Source: Alteribacter keqinensis
GTDB lineage: Bacteria; Bacillota; Bacilli; Bacillales; Salisediminibacteriaceae
Direction of reading: 5' to 3'
Length of the DNA stretch: 64,000 nt
NCBI RefSeq assembly: GCF_003710255.1
Contig: NZ_RHIB01000001.1
Coordinates: forward strand, 1,426,001-1,490,000
The translations under genes were made by a program, and so were the position numbers. The notes below the pieces were generated by a model. It made no database searches and had not been told where the DNA came from. It saw only the letters and a program-made list of their open reading frames with translations. This document shows positions 9,429 to 18,157 of this stretch, one piece after another. Numbering within the stretch: position 1 is the stretch's first letter; every line of letters begins with the position of its first letter.

Positions 9429-9716
9429 TTAAGTCGTATCTCCCTTGCTTGGCGGAAGATACTGCCCATCCATAAACCCATTTTCATTATGCCGGACTAA
9501 AATAACGTCTGAACCGATCTTGATGACATTATTCCACGGGATAACAACTTCCTGATCCTTTCCTCCAAATAAATTCATGACTTTTCCCCCGCCAATGATA
9601 AGAGCCTCAACACGTCCCGTAGTCAAATTGATGTCCAGGTCGGAAATATGCCCCAACAACCGTCCGTCTGCCAGGTTAACAATGTCTTTTGACTGGATGT
9701 CTGATATTTTAAGCAC
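9429..9716 (-). CDS. ylmC: YlmC/YmxH-family PRC-barrel sporulation protein
   Basis: A small PRC-barrel protein of about 95 residues (KISDIQSKDIVNLADGRLLGHISDLDI, ALIIGGGKVMNLFGG, VVIPWNNVIKIGSDVILV). The YlmC/YmxH family is conserved in spore formers, but its molecular function is unknown. I chose GTG 9716 with GGAGGCGG upstream; a longer frame to 9770 has no counterpart in the family. It lies between sigG and ylmD as in B. subtilis, where ylmA sits in between; no ylmA is seen here. Confidence 0.87.
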   Translation of the reverse strand: MLKISDIQSKDIVNLADGRLLGHISDLDINLTTGRVEALIIGGGKVMNLFGGKDQEVVIPWNNVIKIGSDVILVRHNENGFMDGQYLPPSKGDTT

Positions 9717-9920
9717 ACCAATTCCCCCGCCTCCATAAATGATACTCCAGTATATGCACGTATCATGCATGTTATGTTGTCAGCCCCGACATGCGATTCA
9801 GGTGAGATAAGCGAGAGTGATCAAAAAGTAGAGGTATGTCATTTGAGTCTCCCACTCCGAACTCTATTGTATTAAAAAATTAGATAAAACTCCTGACAAC
9901 TGCTGTAAATTTACATGCAT

Positions 9921-10077
9921 GCTCTGTTACAGATAGATGTTTATTTCCGCTCATTGCGCTCCCTTTCCGGGGGCGGTTCGATCCTCAGCGCTTTGCGCTT
10001 CCGGGGTCTCCCCGGAACTCGCTTTTCCCGCAGGAGTGTCGCGCATTCGCTCCAATCAAGCTACAACAATGGCAATT
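9921..10077. repeat. Palindromic repeat with GGCTCTGTT-type ends, between sigG and ylmC
   Basis: Copy of the family also seen at 2215-2391. Left end GCTCTGTTACAGATAG, then TTTCCGCTCATTGCGCTC, a GC-rich core with TTCCGGGGTCTCCCC, and GCAGGAGTGTCGCGCATTCGCTCCAATCAA. The right end is degraded. The rest of the gap from 9771 to 10223 shows no gene. Confidence 0.75.
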
Positions 10078-10223
10078 TAAAGGCATAAAAACCAGGTTTG
10101 TTTTTATGTAATCTTTTCTGTGGCCTCCCTTGGGGAAAATATGTATATACCGTCCAACAAATCCATATCTCAATAAAGGTTATGGCACCTGTCTTATTCT
10201 ATTTTCAGGGCAGCGTTTCACAA

Positions 10224-10255
10224 CAAAAAAACCTGCACGAATGCAGGTTTTTAAA
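10224..10255 (-). terminator. Intrinsic terminator after sigG
   Basis: Minus-strand hairpin AAACCTGCA/TGCAGGTTT followed by a T run, just after the sigG stop. Confidence 0.85.
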
Positions 10256-10257
10256 GG

Positions 10258-11043
10258 TTATTCTTTTGCATGCTTGTTCATCTGCTGAATCGCAGCTTTC
10301 TCAAGACGGGACACCTGCGCCTGGGAGATTCCGATTTCATCGGCCACTTCCATCTGCGTCTTGCCTTGGAAAAAGCGCATGTCCAAAATGAGCTTCTCCC
10401 TGTCATTTAAACGGATCATCGCTTCTTTCAGTGCGATTTCTTCAATCCATTGGGAATCCTTCTGCTTATCATCGCTGATTTGATCCATCACAAAGATCGG
10501 ATCCCCTCCGTCATTATAGATCGGCTCAAATAAACTGACCGGATCCTGAATGGCATCGAGGGCAAAAACAATGTCCTCTTTTGGTACGTCAAGGACTTTT
10601 GCTATTTCCTGAATGGTTGGTTCACGGTCCCGTTTTTTCTCACTCATAAGAGTGTCCCGGATCTGCAGCGCCTTATACGCAATATCACGAAGAGACCTTG
10701 AGACGCGGATCGGATTGTTATCCCGGAGATAGCGTCTGATTTCACCGATAATCATCGGTACGGCATACGTTGAAAATTTTACATTTTGTCCTAAATCGAA
10801 GTTATCAATCGACTTCATCAGACCAATGCAGCCGACCTGAAACAAATCGTCTACATACTCGCCGCGGTTATTAAAGCGCTGAATAACGCTTAAAACGAGG
10901 CGCAGGTTTCCATTAACGAGTTTTTCCCTCGCGGATGTATCACCGTTTTGCATTTCCTCAAACAAAATTCGCATTTCCTTGTTCTTCAGTACAGGTAGCT
11001 TTGATGTATCTACTCCGCAAATTTCAACTTTGTTTCGTGTCAA
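10258..11043 (-). CDS. sigG: RNA polymerase sporulation sigma factor SigG
   Basis: The late forespore sigma factor, which directs transcription of spore DNA-protection and germination genes. The 261-residue protein is nearly identical to B. subtilis SigG in the diagnostic stretches RNKVEICGVDTSKLPVLKN, the region 2 block around FQVGCIGLMKSIDNF, KFSTYAVPMIIGEIRRYL, and the region 4 helix-turn-helix EVADEIGISQAQVSRLEK. The start is TTG 11043 with GGGAGGGAAGG upstream; an in-frame TTG at 11058 overlaps that site. A SigF-type promoter lies upstream (11080-11107), in keeping with SigF-dependent expression, and read-through from sigE is possible. Confidence 0.98.
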   Translation of the reverse strand: MTRNKVEICGVDTSKLPVLKNKEMRILFEEMQNGDTSAREKLVNGNLRLVLSVIQRFNNRGEYVDDLFQVGCIGLMKSIDNFDLGQNVKFSTYAVPMIIGEIRRYLRDNNPIRVSRSLRDIAYKALQIRDTLMSEKKRDREPTIQEIAKVLDVPKEDIVFALDAIQDPVSLFEPIYNDGGDPIFVMDQISDDKQKDSQWIEEIALKEAMIRLNDREKLILDMRFFQGKTQMEVADEIGISQAQVSRLEKAAIQQMNKHAKE

Positions 11044-11079
11044 TGCCTTCCCTCCCAACAGGAGCTGATGTACAAAATC

Positions 11080-11107
11080 AGTTTCTCCGTCAGAGGGAAA
11101 TTTATGC
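11080..11107 (-). promoter_or_regulatory. SigF-type promoter of sigG
   Basis: On the minus strand GCATA (11103-11107) and GGAGAAACT (11080-11088) are separated by 14 bp. This matches the SigF consensus GYATA with a GGNNANANT -10. It lies about 35 bases upstream of the sigG start. Confidence 0.75.
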
Positions 11108-11164
11108 AGAAAAAGTAATTCTTAAAATTTGCACTTTAGGAAAGAGAGGGACAAACCCTTGCTG

Positions 11165-11884
11165 CTAAACCATTTTATTAAATTCTTTTCTCAGCCGTTT
11201 AATAATTCTTTTTTCCAGCCGTGAGATATACGATTGGGAAATACCGAGGAGGTCCGCCACATCTTTCTGGGTTTTTTCCTCTCCTCCTGCAAGCCCGAAT
11301 CGAAGTTCCATAATCTGTTTTTCCCGGGCAGAGAGGGTTTCGAGCGCTTTGACAAGAAGCTTTCTGTCAACACGGTCTTCAATCCCTTTTGTGATGATGT
11401 CCTCTTCGGTACCGAGGACATCGGACAGGAGCAGCTCGTTTCCATCCCAGTCAATATTCAGGGGCTCGTCAAAGGACACTTCAGAGCGGATTTTATTGTT
11501 TCTTCTTAAGTACATGAGAATTTCATTTTCAATACAGCGGGAAGCATAAGTAGCAAGTTTAATTTTTTTCTCAGGATCAAATGTATTTACAGCCTTGATA
11601 AGCCCGATCGTCCCGATGCTGATGAGATCTTCTATGTTTATACCGGTGTTTTCAAACTTACGGGCGATGTAAACAACCAGACGGAGGTTTCTCTCAATAA
11701 GCATGGAGCGGACCGCTTCATCTCCGGACGGCAGCTTCTTGAGCAGATGGGCTTCTTCTTCTTTCGTAAGAGGAGGCGGGAGTGCTTCACTTCCCCCTAT
11801 ATAAAAAACTTCGTCAGATTTAATCCCGAATTTCATCAGAAGTTTATACCACCAGAGCTTAATCTTCATTCTGAGAATTCTCAT
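11165..11884 (-). CDS. sigE: RNA polymerase sporulation sigma factor SigE (pro-SigE)
   Basis: The first mother-cell-specific sigma factor. The 239-residue product carries a hydrophobic, basic pro-sequence ([27 protein letters not shown]-type N-terminus, about 27 residues), which is removed by SpoIIGA. Regions 2-4 follow: [37 protein letters not shown] and [20 protein letters not shown] chose ATG 11884 with GGGGGG 5-10 bases upstream; a longer frame to 11968 overlaps spoIIGA and is not part of the family. The gap to spoIIGA is 19 bases, so the two form the spoIIG operon. Confidence 0.98.
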   Translation of the reverse strand: MRILRMKIKLWWYKLLMKFGIKSDEVFYIGGSEALPPPLTKEEEAHLLKKLPSGDEAVRSMLIERNLRLVVYIARKFENTGINIEDLISIGTIGLIKAVNTFDPEKKIKLATYASRCIENEILMYLRRNNKIRSEVSFDEPLNIDWDGNELLLSDVLGTEEDIITKGIEDRVDRKLLVKALETLSAREKQIMELRFGLAGGEEKTQKDVADLLGISQSYISRLEKRIIKRLRKEFNKMV

Positions 11885-11903
11885 TGTTTTCCCCCCATTA
11901 TCA

Positions 11904-12824
11904 TTATGCCGGTGACTGTTTTTGGTTTTGAAACATCCCCGGATGAAGTATACAGTCATAATCATCAAGTGAACTGAGCGGCGTGTAGCTTAGTCCGATC
12001 AAAACGTGACTGCATGAAAAACTCTCTTCTTTTTCCCCCGGACTGACAATAACGTTTGATGGTTTAAGTGCCCATAGAAATTGATGGCTCTTCCCGACGG
12101 TTCGGTAAGGAACGAGTGTCATAGCGTGCTTTTCTACAGCCTGAAAGTCTGTTATGCTCTGTGTGCCTTTTTGTGTGAACCGTACCAGCTCTTCAGGGAA
12201 TGAGTCCATATGCTTCGTCATATCAATAATCATGACGGGGCGTCCGGATATCGGATCTTTCAGCTGGTTCCCGCTGTCAACAAAACCTTTAAGAACAAGC
12301 TCTGTTCCACTGACCATTACCCGGACATTCATAATCTGGTCATACCGGATTTTTGCTGTTTCAATGCCGTGAATCGATTTCCTTGAGAAATAATAGACTG
12401 CAGGAAAGCCGATTACAACAAACAGCCAGCTTACCGGGCTGCCGAAACCGCTCAGCCTTGTAGCAAAAGTTCCGTTGACTGTAAAAAGGTCAGTTGAAAA
12501 GAAAGAATGGGCTGCAATGAGCCCTCCTCCAGTCATAAAGCTGACAAAATAAAACATCATCCACGCTTTAAAAAAAGGCTTGAATCCTTTAAATCCGAAA
12601 GCAGACGTAACAATGCCAATGGAATACACAGCTTTAAAGAGCGGGTGTGCCACAACGGATGACACCGGAGAAAATAATAAAAATAAGTACATGGAAGCAA
12701 TAAATGCGCCGAGCGTCAGTTTCCATTTCCGTACATGTTGTTTGAGTGCCAGTGCAGTGAGTGCGAGGAGCATCCAGTCAATCAGAAAGTTGAGTAGCCA
12801 TATCACATCCAGATAGAGTGTCAT
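11904..12824 (-). CDS. spoIIGA: Sporulation sigma-E factor-processing peptidase SpoIIGA
   Basis: A septal membrane protease that cleaves pro-SigE when triggered by SpoIIR from the forespore. The 306-residue protein has five hydrophobic segments in the first 150 residues ([20 protein letters not shown] at the start) and a C-terminal aspartic-protease-like domain with the catalytic aspartate in [21 protein letters not shown]. The start is ATG 12824 with GAGGTTTCC upstream. It is followed by sigE. Upstream lie a SigA-type promoter with an unusually long spacer and Spo0A-box-like sequences, as expected for the spoIIG operon. Confidence 0.96.
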   Translation of the reverse strand: MTLYLDVIWLLNFLIDWMLLALTALALKQHVRKWKLTLGAFIASMYLFLLFSPVSSVVAHPLFKAVYSIGIVTSAFGFKGFKPFFKAWMMFYFVSFMTGGGLIAAHSFFSTDLFTVNGTFATRLSGFGSPVSWLFVVIGFPAVYYFSRKSIHGIETAKIRYDQIMNVRVMVSGTELVLKGFVDSGNQLKDPISGRPVMIIDMTKHMDSFPEELVRFTQKGTQSITDFQAVEKHAMTLVPYRTVGKSHQFLWALKPSNVIVSPGEKEESFSCSHVLIGLSYTPLSSLDDYDCILHPGMFQNQKQSPA

Positions 12825-12854
12825 GGGAAACCTCATTTAAAAGAATTTGAAATT

Positions 12855-12942
12855 AGTATAGCTTAACCCGATTTGTAAGTCTGTCACTTTTTGGATGCTG
12901 ATTGCATGTTATTTTGAGAGATTTTTTTCGAATTTGTCAGAA
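12855..12942 (-). promoter_or_regulatory. Candidate Spo0A-dependent spoIIG promoter with long spacer and 0A-like boxes
   Basis: On the minus strand GTGACA (12882-12887) and TATACT (12855-12860) are 21 bp apart, about 30 bases upstream of spoIIGA. The B. subtilis spoIIG promoter is known for a similarly stretched spacer and is activated by Spo0A bound upstream and over the -35. A 0A-box-like sequence (TTTGTCAGAA, 12933-12942, with TTCGAA beside it) lies upstream, and a partial match overlaps the -35. The promoter call is good; the individual boxes are tentative. Confidence 0.6.
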
Positions 12943-12999
12943 TATACAGCGGCAGTGAACTTTGGTTTTTCCGTACATGATCCTGACAAGCGTTTTTGG

Positions 13000-13060
13000 G
13001 GATTTGTGTTAATATATCCGGGTAAATGTTAAGGATTCGCGGTTGAATATTAAGAATTCC
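13000..13060. repeat. Phased ATRTTAAGRATT array, copy 1 (upstream of spoIIGA)
   Basis: Three related 12-mers on the plus strand begin at 13006 (GTGTTAATATAT), 13026 (ATGTTAAGGATT) and 13047 (ATATTAAGAATT), that is, every 20-21 bp. They are preceded by TTGGGGATTTGTGTTAA and followed by CCAGAT. A second array with the same flanks occurs at 52690-52756 in the other orientation. Function unknown. Confidence 0.7.
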
Positions 13061-13198
13061 AGATCCACCCCATATAATTACCATACCAGGCTTCTGATAA
13101 TTCATCTGTCGAACAAAACAGGCCGGGTTAACATAGGTTTTTACAATTAAGATTCAAAAGGAGAAAACCCTTCTCCAGCAATAAATATAAAAACAGCA

Positions 13199-13232
13199 AA
13201 AAACCGCAGCCCCTATGAGGACTGCGGTTATT
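13199..13232 (-). terminator. Intrinsic terminator downstream of ftsZ
   Basis: Minus-strand stem AACCGCAG/CTGCGGTT with a TTTT tail in the 590-bp ftsZ-spoIIGA gap. The rest of 13233-13427 shows no gene or other signal. Confidence 0.8.
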
Positions 13233-13427
13233 TAATGACATCCAGCTCAAGCGCCTACGAGCTCGAGGTCATTTTATTCCATCAGATGAAGGCAAAAGCG
13301 GCTTCAATCTTATGGCCTCCCTCAAATGCTTGTACTAAAGCATAAGGGCAACTAAGCCTTTCGCCAAGACTGGCGATAAGCCAGGTTTTCTTTATCACTT
13401 GTGACCAAGGCGCTCCCGCTTTTGATT

Positions 13428-14624
13428 TTATCGACGGCGACGGTTACGCAGGAATGTTGGAATATCCAGGTTGTCACCATTGTCTTCCTGTGGCTGCTTG
13501 TAGCTTTTGTTTGACTGCGGCTGAGGTTCACGTGCAGGCGGCTGCTCTTCATACGTCGGTTGTGCCGGCTGCTGAGGCTGTGCCGGCTGCTGATCCTGGC
13601 GCGGCTCGCGTGCAGGTGTTTCTCTTCTTGTGGAATTCAGCTGCTGGCGGACCATTGCAGGACGTTCTTCTGCATCTTCAAACCCAGTTGCAATAACTGT
13701 TACTACAATTTCATCTTTTAAGTTCTCGTTAATAACGGAACCGAAAATCATGTTCACTTCGCTGTCAGAAGCGGAAGATACGATCTCAGCTGCCTCGTGA
13801 ACTTCAAACAGGCTAAGATTGGATCCACCTGTAATGTTCATAAGAACTCCTTGAGCTCCATCGATGGAAGTCTCAAGAAGTGGAGAGCTGATTGCTTTTT
13901 TCGCAGCCTCTGCTGCGCGGTTTTCACCAGTGGCAATACCAATACCCATCAGTGCAGAACCTTTTTCACTCATGATCGTCTTCACGTCAGCAAAGTCGAG
14001 GTTAATGAGTCCCGGTACTGCGATCAGGTCGGAAATACCCTGTACACCTTGACGAAGAACGTTATCCGCTTCTCGGAACGCTTCGAGCATTGGTGTGTTT
14101 TTGTCAACAATTTCAAGCAGACGATCGTTAGGAATAACGATAAGTGTGTCCACTTTTTCTTTTAAAGCACCAATTCCATTGCCAGCCTGAGTCATACGCT
14201 TACGTCCTTCAAATGTAAACGGGCGTGTAACCACACCTACAGTAAGTGCACCGAGGTCTTTTGCAATCTCAGCGATTACAGGGGCTGCACCTGTTCCGGT
14301 ACCTCCGCCCATTCCGGCTGTGATAAATACCATGTCGGCACCGCCAAGAACCTCTTCAAGATGCTCGCGGCTTTCTTCTGCAGCTTTTTTACCGATGTCA
14401 GGATTCGCTCCTGCACCAAGGCCCCGCGTAAGCTTGCCTCCAAGCTGTAACTTTTTTTCCGCTTTTGAAAGGTGAAGAGCCTGTGCGTCTGTATTGACCG
14501 CAATAAACTCTACTCCCTGCAGACCATTTTCAATCATTCGGTTAACGGCGTTGCTTCCTCCGCCACCTACACCGATTACTTTTATCGTAGCTAGCTGCTC
14601 CATATCCATTTCAAACTCTAACAT
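13428..14624 (-). CDS. ftsZ: Cell-division GTPase FtsZ
   Basis: The tubulin-like GTPase that forms the Z ring. The 398-residue protein has the N-terminal strand [17 protein letters not shown], the GTP-binding signature [13 protein letters not shown], the T7 loop [11 protein letters not shown], a long Gln/Pro-rich disordered linker (about residues 320-380), and the conserved C-terminal peptide [12 protein letters not shown], which binds FtsA, SepF and other partners. The start is ATG 14624. ftsA lies upstream, here separated from it by an inserted repeat element (14748-14852). A terminator follows at 13199-13232. Confidence 0.99.
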   Translation of the reverse strand: MLEFEMDMEQLATIKVIGVGGGGSNAVNRMIENGLQGVEFIAVNTDAQALHLSKAEKKLQLGGKLTRGLGAGANPDIGKKAAEESREHLEEVLGGADMVFITAGMGGGTGTGAAPVIAEIAKDLGALTVGVVTRPFTFEGRKRMTQAGNGIGALKEKVDTLIVIPNDRLLEIVDKNTPMLEAFREADNVLRQGVQGISDLIAVPGLINLDFADVKTIMSEKGSALMGIGIATGENRAAEAAKKAISSPLLETSIDGAQGVLMNITGGSNLSLFEVHEAAEIVSSASDSEVNMIFGSVINENLKDEIVVTVIATGFEDAEERPAMVRQQLNSTRRETPAREPRQDQQPAQPQQPAQPTYEEQPPAREPQPQSNKSYKQPQEDNGDNLDIPTFLRNRRRR

Positions 14625-14747
14625 TTACGATCCCCCAATCTATCATGCAAAGCATGATCATCACTTATCATTGTGCGAGTCATTTCCGGAAACACGAGTT
14701 TTGACTTCCCCCGCTATATCGTTACCGGCGTTATTCTTTTACTCAAA

Positions 14748-14852
14748 GGCTCCGTTAAATTCAGGTGTTGATTTCCGCTCATTGCTCCCGCATGAGTGTC
14801 GTGCATTCGCTGCAATCAACTTTAATAAATCAACAAGGATCTTAACACAGCC
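14748..14852. mobile_element. Small non-autonomous element inserted in the ftsA stop codon, with 8-bp target duplication
   Basis: A 105-bp, internally deleted copy of the GGCTCTGTT-ended repeat family, beginning GGCTCCGTTAAAT and ending CTTAACACAGCC. It is flanked on both sides by the direct repeat TACTCAAA (14740-14747 and 14853-14860), a clear 8-bp target-site duplication. Removing the element and one duplicate restores an uninterrupted ftsA end with stop TAA; with the element present the stop is TAG, made from two target bases and the first base of the element. No transposase is encoded, so mobilisation in trans is inferred. Confidence 0.85.
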
Positions 14853-16159
14853 TACTCAAAAAAGACTTTAAACAGTTTGGACATTCGCTTTTTCACGCCT
14901 GCCTCTTCCTGCTGCTTCTGTGTTGCCTGCTGTTTTGGCTTCTGGTGCTTTTTCGCTGAACGTTCCTGACGTTCTTCTGCTGGTTCGTGTTCGACCTGTG
15001 CAACACCTGCAGCAATTTCCTTGCCTTGAATTCTGGCACTGCGGTGTGCGTACTGGATGAGTCCGACCCCGTTCGTATATTGAGGCTCTCTGACCCCGAT
15101 ATAATCAGGAATAGCAACTCGTACATTCTTTTGAAGGATTTCTCGTGCAAGTTCCAGAAGTCCTGGCATCTTTACACATCCCCCCGTAAGTACGTAGCCA
15201 CCGGAAACATCTCTAAATCCAAGTTTCTGCACTTCTCTATGAACTAACCCTAACATTTCTGCCATTCGGGGTTCAATGATTTCTGCTAAATCGGCTTGAG
15301 AATATTCCTGAAGTTCATCACTGCCGATCTCTGAAACTTCGAAAACCTCGTCTTCAGAAGCAAGATCGATGTAGGCACAGCCATACTCTCTCTTTACTTT
15401 TTCAGCCTCTGCAGTAGACGTTCGTAAACACACGCTAATGTCATTTGTCACATGATCTCCTCCAAACGGAAGGACCGTTGTGCCTTGAAGTACGTTGTTT
15501 TTGAAAACCGAGACTGTAATGGATCCTCCACCGATATCCACAAGAGCACAACCCAGGCTTCGTTCATCTTTTAACAAAGCAAAAGACCCTGCTGCCAAAG
15601 GTTGTAGTGCGATATCTGCTATATTGAGTCCTGCTTTTTCAACGCATCGCAGCAGGTTATGTAGCATCGTTCTCGATGCAGTAATAATAGTGCCTTCCAT
15701 TTCCAGTCTGACACCAATCATGCCGCGAGGATCGTTAATCTCATCAAGCCCGTCTACAATAAATTGTTTTGGGTGGACGTTTACAATCTCCCTTTCAGGA
15801 GGAATTGAAACCACTTGGGCCGCATCGATGACACGGATAATATCTTCATCGCCGATTTCACGGTCTTCACTTGAAACGGCAACAACTCCGTGGCAAGGTT
15901 GGAGCTGGACGTGATTTCCTGACACGCCAACGATAATGTTTTCAACCTTTAAGCCAACCATGCGCTCTGCTTTTTCTACAGCTGCACGGATTGACCGGAC
16001 TGTTTCATCAATGTCCACAATTGACCCTTTACGAATCCCTTCTGATTCTGCTTCTCCTACTCCGATGATATTCAACGTACCATTGGCAATTTCTCCAATT
16101 ATGACTCGGACAGTAGATGTGCCGATGTCCAACGTCACGTACGTATCATGGTTGTTCAT
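14852..16159 (-). CDS. ftsA: Cell-division protein FtsA
   Basis: An actin-like ATPase that tethers FtsZ polymers to the membrane. The 435-residue protein shows the phosphate-1 motif TYVTLDIGTSTVRVIIGE, the 1C/SHS2 subdomain, the phosphate-2 loop CALVDIGGGSITVSVF, GGYVLTGGCVKMPG, a Gln/Lys-rich linker, and the C-terminal amphipathic membrane-targeting helix (MSKLFKVFFE). The start is ATG 16159 with AGGAGGTG upstream. The stop codon lies on the edge of an inserted repeat, but the product appears complete. A SigH-type promoter is seen about 155 bases upstream. Confidence 0.98.
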   Translation of the reverse strand: MNNHDTYVTLDIGTSTVRVIIGEIANGTLNIIGVGEAESEGIRKGSIVDIDETVRSIRAAVEKAERMVGLKVENIIVGVSGNHVQLQPCHGVVAVSSEDREIGDEDIIRVIDAAQVVSIPPEREIVNVHPKQFIVDGLDEINDPRGMIGVRLEMEGTIITASRTMLHNLLRCVEKAGLNIADIALQPLAAGSFALLKDERSLGCALVDIGGGSITVSVFKNNVLQGTTVLPFGGDHVTNDISVCLRTSTAEAEKVKREYGCAYIDLASEDEVFEVSEIGSDELQEYSQADLAEIIEPRMAEMLGLVHREVQKLGFRDVSGGYVLTGGCVKMPGLLELAREILQKNVRVAIPDYIGVREPQYTNGVGLIQYAHRSARIQGKEIAAGVAQVEHEPAEERQERSAKKHQKPKQQATQKQQEEAGVKKRMSKLFKVFFE

Positions 16160-16314
16160 TCTCTGGCACCTCCTTTAAGTTCCTCCATCTATGTAACACT
16201 GGGTATCCAATGCTTCATTTCTTATGTTCATAAGAGCCTGGTCCATACTTCCAAGTAAGACTTTACACACCCTCTACTTAAGAACAATAACTCATAGATT
16301 AGTAAGTACACAAT

Positions 16315-16343
16315 GTATTCCACATCTTTTTTACATTCCCTCT
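16315..16343 (-). promoter_or_regulatory. Candidate SigH promoter of ftsAZ
   Basis: On the minus strand AGAGGGAAT (16335-16343) and GTGGAATAC (16315-16323) are 11 bp apart. SigH promoters have RNAGGAWWW and RNNGAATWW with 11-12 bp between; there is one mismatch in the -35. In B. subtilis ftsAZ has a SigH promoter that raises expression at sporulation onset, which fits this site. Confidence 0.6.
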
Positions 16344-16381
16344 TTTTTTTCCCTTATTTTAATAGGAAAACTTCAGGAAAG

Positions 16382-16750
16382 TCATGGGGATGCAGATAAA
16401 TCTTTTTTCTTTCTTTTTGACCAGCGTTCAAGCAGCAGCCTTCTGATCTGGGCGATGTTGTTAAACAGCCTGACCCCAAAAGCAAAAACAGCGGCTAAAT
16501 ACAAGTCTACACCAAGATGGACGCCTAGAAAAGCCAAACCCGCCGCTAAAATAATATTTGAGAAAAAACCTGTAATAAAAACCTTCTCTTCAAACGTTTT
16601 TTCCAAATGAGCACGGATACCTCCGAAAAGAGTATCCAGTGACGCAAGGACCGCGATACTGAGATAGCTTGTATAGGCATCCGGTACACGGATTCCGGTA
16701 GACAAACCAAGAAGTATCCCTACAAGAAGGCCGATAAACGGAAGCCACAT
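16382..16750 (-). CDS. sbp: Small basic protein Sbp (DUF1290)
   Basis: A 122-residue membrane protein with three or four hydrophobic segments (WLPFIGLLVGILLGL, YLSIAVLASLDTLFGGIRA, FFSNIILAAGLAFLGVHLG) and a strongly basic C-terminus (RRLLLERWSKRKKK). This is the Sbp family, encoded just upstream of ftsA in many Bacilli; its molecular role is unknown. It sits between the DUF881 pair and ftsA exactly as in B. subtilis, one base after the ylxX stop. Confidence 0.92.
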   Translation of the reverse strand: MWLPFIGLLVGILLGLSTGIRVPDAYTSYLSIAVLASLDTLFGGIRAHLEKTFEEKVFITGFFSNIILAAGLAFLGVHLGVDLYLAAVFAFGVRLFNNIAQIRRLLLERWSKRKKKDLSASP

Positions 16751-16751
16751 A

Positions 16752-17453
16752 TTATGATTCCTCCTTTACTGGCGCCATGTAGCGGACACGCATGGACTGA
16801 TCATATGCCGGTACGGTGATATCCGTCATCGGAGCAGATGTAAACTCCAGGTTTTCATACTGGAGATATTCTTTCACTTCAGAAGTCATCATATAGTGAT
16901 GCAGCTGTTCGGGATCGTCTGTAAGAACCCTTACCTGAAGAGGGAATGTTGTCATTCTCCGGCTGTTTATCAGCGTTACGCCCTGAACTTCACGAATGGG
17001 TGTCGTAGATACTATTCGCTGTGATCCCACGGCAATGTCCTTTGCACCATAAATATTTAACTCATTTATCAGCATTCTTACAAGGTGTGCAGGAACAGTG
17101 CGGATGGCTCCTCCCTGATAATTCTCATCAAAATAAGGCCTGATTTCAATCAAAACGCCTTCTCCGCTCACTTCTGTCAAGCCGGCCCGGGCTTTAAGAC
17201 CGTTGATGGCCTCCTCAATGACATTTTCCACATTACCTGTATTTTGAAGCTGTTCAAGCATTTCTTCCTGCGTGGCCAGTTCCTCTATGAGCTCCTGCTG
17301 TTTTTCCTTTTCAGCAGTAAGTTCCTGTCTCAATTCCATCACTGTTCTCGTGTCACGGACATCAGGTTCTTTAGTCGTCTGAAACTGAACAGCTACCATA
17401 AAACCGATAATCGTTGTAATAACGGTGAAAATCATCATTCTGTCTTTCATCAT
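16752..17453 (-). CDS. ylxX: DUF881-family protein YlxX
   Basis: A 233-residue membrane-anchored protein: one N-terminal transmembrane helix (MIFTVITTIIGFMVAVQF), a coiled coil rich in Glu/Gln (about residues 40-75), then the extracellular DUF881 domain (GVLIEIRPYFDENYQGGAIRT, LINELNIYGAKDIAVGSQRIV). Function unknown; the family is encoded beside divIB and ftsA and is presumed to act in division or envelope assembly. The start codon overlaps the ylxW stop as ATGA. Confidence 0.9.
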   Translation of the reverse strand: MMKDRMMIFTVITTIIGFMVAVQFQTTKEPDVRDTRTVMELRQELTAEKEKQQELIEELATQEEMLEQLQNTGNVENVIEEAINGLKARAGLTEVSGEGVLIEIRPYFDENYQGGAIRTVPAHLVRMLINELNIYGAKDIAVGSQRIVSTTPIREVQGVTLINSRRMTTFPLQVRVLTDDPEQLHHYMMTSEVKEYLQYENLEFTSAPMTDITVPAYDQSMRVRYMAPVKEES

Positions 17454-18157
17454 GACATATCTCCTTCTTCATAGAACGGATCGAGGAGGACATCATTCTT
17501 TTTTTCTACACGGACTTCCACGTTATCCTGTACGAGCTGGTCCACAACCCCTCCGGAAAGGTTGACTGCCAGGTTTAGCTGTTCACTTTCACCGATGGCA
17601 GTAATGGTAAACGGTGCAAAAGAACGGTTGCCGTCGATTTCAATAACCGGTCCGATGCATTGTATGTAGGAATTCTGGTTAATCCTGTGACCATTCACGG
17701 CTATGGCCTCTGCACCGGTGACGAGCAGTTCGTCAATCACTTTCTGAACATGCTGCTCATGGACAATAAAGTTGTTGGCATGCTGATCATCCGGAATAAA
17801 TTCGGCATCGTCGAGGGTAATTTCAATTCCTTCCCCTATCACTGCCACTGCACCGGTAAGCATTCTGAGCTTGTCCATATCTTCAACAAGGTTAAAATAA
17901 CGCCGCTCATGGTTTGCCACTTCTTCTTCGACCCGGCTCATCTCTGCCTGAATCAAGCGCAGCTCCTCTGTCAGGTTACGGTTGACGGATTGCTGCATCA
18001 ATATGTTATTTCGTAAATCATCTTCAACTTTCCACTGTGAATCACCTGCAGCCTGCGGGTAGCTGTTGTCACTCGTCAACTGGTATGAAAACGCAATAAG
18101 AAAGCCGGCAAAGAGAAGTACGGATGACAAAACAACATGACTACCCTTCACTTTCAC
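17450..18157 (-). CDS. ylxW: DUF881-family protein YlxW
   Basis: A second DUF881 protein, about 235 residues, with an N-terminal transmembrane helix (VVLSSVLLFAGFLIAFSYQL), a coiled coil and an extracellular DUF881 domain (GIEITLDDAEFIPDD, VIDELLVTGAEAIAVNGHRIN, LNLAVNLSGGVVDQL). GTG 18157 is preferred because GGAGG lies 9 bases upstream; the TTG at 18187 and ATG at 18163 are badly spaced. It overlaps the end of divIB by 17 bp and ylxX by 4 bp. The tandem pair looks like an old duplication. Confidence 0.88.
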   Translation of the reverse strand: MKVKGSHVVLSSVLLFAGFLIAFSYQLTSDNSYPQAAGDSQWKVEDDLRNNILMQQSVNRNLTEELRLIQAEMSRVEEEVANHERRYFNLVEDMDKLRMLTGAVAVIGEGIEITLDDAEFIPDDQHANNFIVHEQHVQKVIDELLVTGAEAIAVNGHRINQNSYIQCIGPVIEIDGNRSFAPFTITAIGESEQLNLAVNLSGGVVDQLVQDNVEVRVEKKNDVLLDPFYEEGDMS

